In this document: positions 52,227 through 56,913 of the stretch, piece after piece
Layout: each line of letters opens with the position of its first letter
Numbering within the stretch: position 1 is the first letter of the stretch
DNA from: Sediminibacterium sp.
GTDB lineage: Bacteria > Bacteroidota > Bacteroidia > B-17B0 > Aurantibacillaceae
Direction of reading: 5' to 3'
DNA length: 56,913 bases
Assembly: GCA_030054095.1 (NCBI GenBank)
Contig: JASGCO010000025.1
Location: 1 to 56,913 of the forward strand
Program-made: the position numbers and the translations under genes
Notes under the pieces: model-generated
Databases searched by the model: none
Seen by the model: the letters and a program-made list of their open reading frames with translations, nothing else
What the model was told of the DNA's origin: nothing

Positions 52227-53480
52227 TTATTTGATTTTAAAAGCGGCTTTTACCTTGCTTACGTAGTCTAATTTTTCCCAGGTAAACAATTCTACTTTCA
52301 TTGTTTTGGTTTTACCATCGGGCGATTTAAACGTTTTGGTAATTACTTCGTTTTTGCGGCCCATGTGTCCGTAAGCAGCTGTTTCGCTGTACATAGGGGT
52401 ACGCAGTTTTAAACGTTGTTCGATAAAGTAAGGACGCATGTCGAATACTTTTTCTACAATTTTCGCAATTTCACCATCCGTCATTTTTACTTTAGCTGTA
52501 CCGTAGGTGTTAATGTAAATACCCATTGGTTTAGCTACCCCAATGGCGTAAGATACCTGTACCAATACTTCGGAACATACACCTGCCGCTACCAGATTTT
52601 TAGCGATGTGACGGGTAGCATAAGCCGCGCTGCGGTCAACCTTACTTGGATCTTTACCAGAGAAAGCGCCACCACCGTGAGCACCTTTTCCACCATAAGT
52701 ATCCACAATAATTTTACGGCCTGTTAAACCGGTATCGCCATGCGGACCACCAATAACGAATTTACCGGTTGGGTTAATATGGTAATTGATTTTATTGTTG
52801 AATAAATGGGCGTATTTAGGATAGTTCTTTTTAACGCGCGGAATCAGAATATCGATAATATCCTTTTTGATTTTCGCTAACATTTTGGTTTCCGCATCAA
52901 AGTCATCATGCTGTGTAGATACCACGATCGCGTCAATACGTACCGGCTCGTTGTTATCGTTATATTCTAAGGTTACCTGCGATTTGGCATCGGGACGTAA
53001 GTATTTAATTTCTTTATTCTCGCGACGTAAAGCGGCCAGTTCAATAAGGATAGCGTGGGCCAGGTCGAGTGCCAATGGCATATAGTTAGCTGTTTCGTTA
53101 GTAGCGTAACCAAACATCATTCCCTGATCGCCAGCTCCCTGATCTTCTTTCTTTTTACGTTCAACACCTTGATTAATGTCGGCCGATTGCTCGTGAATAG
53201 CAGAAAGCACACCACATGAGTTAGCCTCGAACATGTATTCGGATTTAGTGTAACCAATTTTACGGATTACGCCACGTGTAATTTCCTGTACATCGAGGTA
53301 AGCTTTTGATTTTACCTCTCCAGCCAAAACAACCTGACCGGTAGTTACCAGTGTTTCGCAGGCTACTTTGCTGTTAGGATCAAAAGCTAAAAAATTATCG
53401 ATTAAAGCGTCCGAAATCTGATCGGCTACTTTGTCAGGGTGTCCTTCCGACACAGACTCAGAGGTGAATAGATATCCCAT
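52227..53480 (-). CDS. metK: S-adenosylmethionine synthase
   Basis: The 417-residue enzyme makes SAM from methionine and ATP. Motifs seen are [20 protein letters not shown] (residues 8-27) with the Asp and Lys of the metal and ATP site, the hexapeptide GAGDQG, and [27 protein letters not shown] (about 265-290, P-loop-like phosphate binding). Length and order match MetK. It lies 67 bases after purS on the same strand and could be co-transcribed. I looked for a SAM riboswitch upstream and saw none in so short a gap. The terminator is at 52179. Confidence 0.97.
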   Translation of the reverse strand: MGYLFTSESVSEGHPDKVADQISDALIDNFLAFDPNSKVACETLVTTGQVVLAGEVKSKAYLDVQEITRGVIRKIGYTKSEYMFEANSCGVLSAIHEQSADINQGVERKKKEDQGAGDQGMMFGYATNETANYMPLALDLAHAILIELAALRRENKEIKYLRPDAKSQVTLEYNDNNEPVRIDAIVVSTQHDDFDAETKMLAKIKKDIIDILIPRVKKNYPKYAHLFNNKINYHINPTGKFVIGGPHGDTGLTGRKIIVDTYGGKGAHGGGAFSGKDPSKVDRSAAYATRHIAKNLVAAGVCSEVLVQVSYAIGVAKPMGIYINTYGTAKVKMTDGEIAKIVEKVFDMRPYFIEQRLKLRTPMYSETAAYGHMGRKNEVITKTFKSPDGKTKTMKVELFTWEKLDYVSKVKAAFKIK

Positions 53481-53547
53481 TTTGTATTAGATTAAAATTA
53501 ATATTTTGATTGGTGAATGTAAGCGTATTCTTTGAAATGATAACCAA

Positions 53548-53799
53548 TTATAGTGCAGAAAGTTTGAAATCATACGATTCCATAATCTGATTGCACAATA
53601 ATTTTTTACAAGCTTCATCTACTTTTGCTTTGGCTGCTTCTTCGGAAGTAGCTTCGATTTCGAGGGTTATATGTTTGCCAATGCGTACATTTTCAATTTC
53701 AGGTAAACCAAGGTTTTTCATAGAACCGGTTACTGCTTTGCCTTGCGGATCGAGCAAGGCTTTTAATGGCATAACATCAATATCTGCTAAAAATTTCAT
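53548..53799 (-). CDS. purS: Phosphoribosylformylglycinamidine synthase subunit PurS
   Basis: The 83-residue protein has the PurS ferredoxin-like alternation of strands and helices: FLADIDVMPLKALLDPQGKAV at the start (the DPQG motif), then GLPEIENVRIGKHITLEIEA and the helix EEAAKAKVDEACKKLLCNQIMESYDF. PurS dimers bridge PurL and PurQ and pass ammonia in FGAM synthesis. Its partner purL is at 24809-27040. PurS is about 26 kb away and next to metK. I found no PurQ. A short frame upstream (53796-53984) overlaps its start but has no coding character. Confidence 0.92.
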   Translation of the reverse strand: MKFLADIDVMPLKALLDPQGKAVTGSMKNLGLPEIENVRIGKHITLEIEATSEEAAKAKVDEACKKLLCNQIMESYDFKLSAL

Positions 53800-53994
53800 A
53801 ACGTTTTTGATAAGTGCGAATTAAGCGACGCTAATTTACTAAAATCAAATCCATTATTATTAACATATCGGACAATAGTTACAAACAATCCATTTAAAAC
53901 GCGTTTACCCCATCTTACAACTAACGATGGCATTAAGGCAAGGTCACTGAGAAAACTCAGCAACTGCCGATATCCTGAAGTCAATATTTTATTG

Positions 53995-54002
53995 TACTTT
54001 TA
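53995..54002 (+). promoter_or_regulatory. Candidate -7 box TACTTTTA before the M43 protease
   Basis: TACTTTTA ends 20 bases before the ATG at 54023. It differs from TAnnTTTG at the final base. It favours the ATG start over the GTG at 54005, which would lie at or upstream of the transcript start. Confidence 0.25.
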
Positions 54003-54022
54003 GTGTGCAAAACCATGCTGAT

Positions 54023-56119
54023 ATGAATACATTTTTACGTTTAGGTATTACTCTTTCCCTTATTAGCGCCGCTACCCTATCTTACGCGCAAAACAGGAAT
54101 GTTCAAATCCAGAACCCGCTTACCCCTTTACCATCTTCCCCCTCTTCGCTAAAACGTACTTGTGGTACTGTTTTACCCGATGCAAAATGGGACAATTGGT
54201 TTAACGAACAGGTTGAACTGTATAAAGAAAAATTACGAACCGGTAAAACTGTTGCCGCTTCCTACAGAATTCCGGTTATTGTTCATGTTATTCATGGAGG
54301 GCAGGCTGTTGGCACGTATCCGAATATTTCTTCTGCGCAGATTAACTCTCAGATCTCTATTCTGAATGCCGATTTTGCCGGGACAGGATTAAATTACACG
54401 AATTATTCAGCTACTGGTTTTACCGCCGCCGTATCCATTGCCAATACGGAAATAAGTTTCTGCGCCGCCACCGTTGATCCTAATGGGAATCCACTGGCCG
54501 AACCTGGTATTGACCGTGTCAACTATGTTAGTAAAGGGTGGTCCGATCCGGCTTCCATCAGTTCTTCATCCAGCGCCTTTCAGAATTTTATTAACGGCAC
54601 CATTAAACCTAATACGATCTGGGATCCGAATAAATACCTTAATGTTTGGGTTAGCGATGTGCATGTTAATGTTGGTTTATTAGGTTACGCAACGTTTCCG
54701 GGCAGCACCGGTTTACCGGGATTAACCTCAGGTATAGGCACTTCTTCTACAGATGGGGTTTGGAACTGGGCCAAGGCTTACGGCAACACCGGCTCGCTTC
54801 AATCGCCTTATAACAAAGGCCGTACCGCAACGCATGAAATTGGTCACTGGCTCGGATTACGCCACATAGGCGGAGATGGGAACAATAACCCTTCGGGAGA
54901 TTGTAATGCAACCGATTATTGTAACGATACGCCTTCGCAGACCGGAGGGTTTTCGGGCGGGCAATACGGGCAAAATTATGGTGCTCCAACTTATCCACGC
55001 AACAGCGGCTGTAGTACACCTTATGGCGATATGTTTATGAATTTTATGGATTATACCGACGATGCCATCATGTATATGTTTACACCCGATCAAAAAACAC
55101 GTATGCAAACCGCCATGCAATCAGGGCAATTCAGAAGTAATATACCGAATAACGTTACCTCTATTTGTGGAGGAAGCGGTTCTTCAAGTTGTTCAACGAT
55201 TACCGCGGTATCTTCGAGTCACAGTTTAACAGCGTTTATTGCTGCTGCTGACGCCGGCACTAATGGCTGTTCTCCTAAAGCAGGGTATATTTATGGCACC
55301 AACTGCTACGGTGATAAAGAAAAAGCGGAGTTTTTCCCGGGATCCATGTATGGTAATACGGCGGGCCAGTTAACAAATGTAACCGTTCTGTTCTTTCAAA
55401 CCAATACGCGCGGTACATACGGCAACGCGTCAACACCGGTAAACATTAAAGTATATCAGGGCGTTGGCTCCTCTGCACCCGGCACCCTTTTAGGATCGGC
55501 CACCGTAAGCATGGGAGTATTAAATACAGCTCCTATTTACAGTACCAATCCGTATTGTGGAAATCCGGGTATCACGTATTCGGAAAACGTATTACTTCCT
55601 TATACTTATACGTTTTCACCTGCTTTAAGTGTACCTGCTGCCGGCTTCTTTGTTTCGGTTGAAATTCCGGGTAGCAGTGGCGATACGGTGGTGGTAATGA
55701 ACAATAGTTCTGTTAGCGCTAACCCAACATGGGAAAAATGGTCGAATAATTCATGGTCGCAAATGAGTACATCGTGGGGAAGCAGTCTGGGCAATAAAGG
55801 GATGGGAATTCTTCCGGTTGTTTGTACGGGCGTAATCGGATTAAATGAAACAATGCCGGCAACAAATATGTTTATCGTAAAGCCTAACCCCTCTGCTGGT
55901 TTGTTTAATCTGCAATTAGTAACTACTGTTTCGCAGACTAAACCTGTTACCGCCAAAGTTGTTAATACTATGGGACAAGTGGTTTATGAGCATCAGATTT
56001 CTAGTTCTGGTAATGGTGAAACAGCAGTAGATTTACGTCATCTTGCGAATGGTATTTATATTCTTGTGGTTGAAAATGGCAATCATCGAGCGACTCAAAA
56101 AATTATTATTGCACACTAA
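54023..56119 (+). CDS. Secreted M43 (pappalysin-like) metalloprotease with T9SS type A sorting domain
   Basis: The ATG at 54023 gives a signal peptide (MNTFLRLGITLSLISAATL, ending SYAQ) and a 698-residue product; a GTG at 54005 is less likely. The catalytic domain contains the zinc motif HEIGHWLGLRH (His271) and the downstream Met-turn MNFMDYTDDAIM, which place it in peptidase family M43. Cysteine pairs (DCNATDYCND) and the region after the Met-turn are typical. A beta-rich middle region (about 390-600) precedes a type A sorting domain (FIVKPNPSAGLFNLQ to QKIIIAH). It is exported by T9SS and digests proteins outside the cell or at its surface. A lipoprotein gene follows 27 bases later. Confidence 0.9.
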   Translation: MNTFLRLGITLSLISAATLSYAQNRNVQIQNPLTPLPSSPSSLKRTCGTVLPDAKWDNWFNEQVELYKEKLRTGKTVAASYRIPVIVHVIHGGQAVGTYPNISSAQINSQISILNADFAGTGLNYTNYSATGFTAAVSIANTEISFCAATVDPNGNPLAEPGIDRVNYVSKGWSDPASISSSSSAFQNFINGTIKPNTIWDPNKYLNVWVSDVHVNVGLLGYATFPGSTGLPGLTSGIGTSSTDGVWNWAKAYGNTGSLQSPYNKGRTATHEIGHWLGLRHIGGDGNNNPSGDCNATDYCNDTPSQTGGFSGGQYGQNYGAPTYPRNSGCSTPYGDMFMNFMDYTDDAIMYMFTPDQKTRMQTAMQSGQFRSNIPNNVTSICGGSGSSSCSTITAVSSSHSLTAFIAAADAGTNGCSPKAGYIYGTNCYGDKEKAEFFPGSMYGNTAGQLTNVTVLFFQTNTRGTYGNASTPVNIKVYQGVGSSAPGTLLGSATVSMGVLNTAPIYSTNPYCGNPGITYSENVLLPYTYTFSPALSVPAAGFFVSVEIPGSSGDTVVVMNNSSVSANPTWEKWSNNSWSQMSTSWGSSLGNKGMGILPVVCTGVIGLNETMPATNMFIVKPNPSAGLFNLQLVTTVSQTKPVTAKVVNTMGQVVYEHQISSSGNGETAVDLRHLANGIYILVVENGNHRATQKIIIAH

Positions 56120-56146
56120 ACTATAGTTAGAACCCGTTTGAAACGT

Positions 56147-56913
56147 ATGAAAGGACGGATTTTACTCTTACTTGTTGGTTTGCTACTAATCTTAACCCGG
56201 TGTAATTTGCACCGGGTTAATTATTCAGACAAACGTGGATTAAGACATGGGTACTGGATTAGTTATTACGACAGTGCCAACACGCAAATCTGGTCTAAAA
56301 ACAAATTCAGACATGGTAAAAATTGCGGCACCAGTTATTATTATTTCCCTCAAGGTGGCCATTTGCAACGTAAAGAAAAATACCTGACGGGCAAACGGAT
56401 GCGGGTATGGCTTTACTACCCGAACGGACAACTGAAGATGAAAGGGAAAGCGCGGCAGGAAGAAACCAAAGAGATGGTTCACTTTTATTTTACAGGTGCA
56501 TGGAAAATCTATTCGGATTCGGGTGTGCTTTTAAGAACACACTATTATGAGAAAGGAAAAATTCAGAAAGTAGATTACCATGCGCACCGGCATAACGATT
56601 CCCTTAAGCATTTTCTGGAAACGCTGGATCGGCAATTTCAGGACGCAGACCGGATTTTAACAGATAGTATTAACCGTGCCAAAAGTCCGGAGCAAAAACG
56701 CTATTTCAGGCAACGAAAAACTGAAGCGGATAGCATTGTATTTAACGAGTTGATTCGTCACCTGCTTTATAATGGTTATCCAAGCAAAAAAGAAGTAGAT
56801 GATGCCGCTGTTATTCCCTTCTATATTTTAAGTTTTGCCCCGGTGGTTTACAGAGATGTTGCTTTACCGTACTTTGAGGAGGCCGCCAAGAAACAGGATA
56901 TTGAATTAAAAAG
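56147..56913 (+). CDS. Lipoprotein with MORN-like and DUF6624-like regions, truncated by the window end
   Basis: An open frame of 255 codons starts at the ATG at 56147 and has no stop before the end. It begins MKGRILLLLVGLLLILTRC, a lipoprotein signal with lipobox LTRC (Cys19). Residues about 25-125 carry MORN-variant-like motifs (HGYWISYY, WLYYPNGQLKMKG, WKIYSDSGVLLRTHYY). From about 150 the chain (ILTDSINRAK, FNELIRHLLYNGYPSKKEV, AVIPFYILSFAPVVYRDVALPYFEEAAKKQ) resembles DUF6624 proteins in order and spacing. The gene begins 27 bases after the protease stop and may be in the same transcript. An 11-bp hairpin lies within the signal-encoding part. Confidence 0.7.
   Translation, partial: MKGRILLLLVGLLLILTRCNLHRVNYSDKRGLRHGYWISYYDSANTQIWSKNKFRHGKNCGTSYYYFPQGGHLQRKEKYLTGKRMRVWLYYPNGQLKMKGKARQEETKEMVHFYFTGAWKIYSDSGVLLRTHYYEKGKIQKVDYHAHRHNDSLKHFLETLDRQFQDADRILTDSINRAKSPEQKRYFRQRKTEADSIVFNELIRHLLYNGYPSKKEVDDAAVIPFYILSFAPVVYRDVALPYFEEAAKKQDIELK

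Noticed and set aside
53481..53547. SAM riboswitch in front of metK
   Set aside because: Only 67 AT-rich bases separate metK from purS and no conserved hairpin core is visible.
53796..53984. 62-residue frame just upstream of purS, overlapping its start
   Set aside because: No ribosome site, no recognisable family; the region is a divergent promoter spacer.

Overview
The window comes from a member of the Bacteroidota. It encodes proteins with type IX secretion (T9SS) sorting domains (an SGNH hydrolase, an M43 metalloprotease and a 1,861-residue CHU_C-type protein), TPR-containing histidine kinases, eukaryote-like lipoproteins, an exonuclease-DnaE fusion and the cytochrome oxidase subunit III/III/IV arrangement common in that phylum. 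Several start regions carry TAnnTTTG-like -7 boxes. The DNA is AT-leaning, with four GC-rich intergenic islands standing out. I see no tRNA, rRNA, CRISPR array, transposase or prophage gene.

Layout. 0.1-2.1 kb: small secreted or outer-membrane proteins on the minus strand. 2.1-5.6 kb: an MsbA-like ABC exporter, divergent from rbfA and a LolC/E-type permease. 5.6-12.8 kb: a five-gene minus-strand operon encoding two small paralogous secreted proteins, a roughly 1,030-residue usher-like outer-membrane protein, a four-domain FKBP protein and a PapD-like chaperone. I consider this the best candidate for an undescribed system, a chaperone-usher-like surface assembly pathway of Bacteroidota. 13-19.5 kb: mixed housekeeping and accessory genes (SGNH hydrolase, DUF4395, Crp/Fnr regulator, DoxX, methyltransferase, GNAT, YceH). 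19.6-22.5 kb: ctaB and cytochrome oxidase subunits III, III and IV with a clear terminator. 23-24.7 kb: a pair of paralogous lipoproteins. 24.8-28.7 kb: purL and a MacB-like permease. 28.7-31.3 kb: a NarL-type two-component system. 31.5-35.8 kb: an alpha/beta hydrolase with a large unknown protein. 35.9-41.5 kb: a giant Ig-repeat T9SS protein. 41.8-44.1 kb: a lipoprotein/DinB/PhyH operon. 44.2-45.2 kb: ilvE. 45.4-46.7 kb: a protein with an eCIS core (DUF4157) domain. 46.9-51.8 kb: a PH-domain protein and dnaE. 52.2-53.8 kb: metK and purS. 54.0 kb to the end: a T9SS M43 protease and a lipoprotein cut by the window edge.

Non-coding highlights. Four GC-rich elements (about 16.7, 22.9, 27.2 and 51.9 kb) share AGCGG-type end boxes around a long stem whose two arms change together between copies. 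Two of them are followed by the same 14-bp hairpin. They look like one dispersed, structured intergenic family.

All assignments were made by reading the sequence and conceptual translations; no database search was run. Family names rest on recognised motifs and are graded by confidence.
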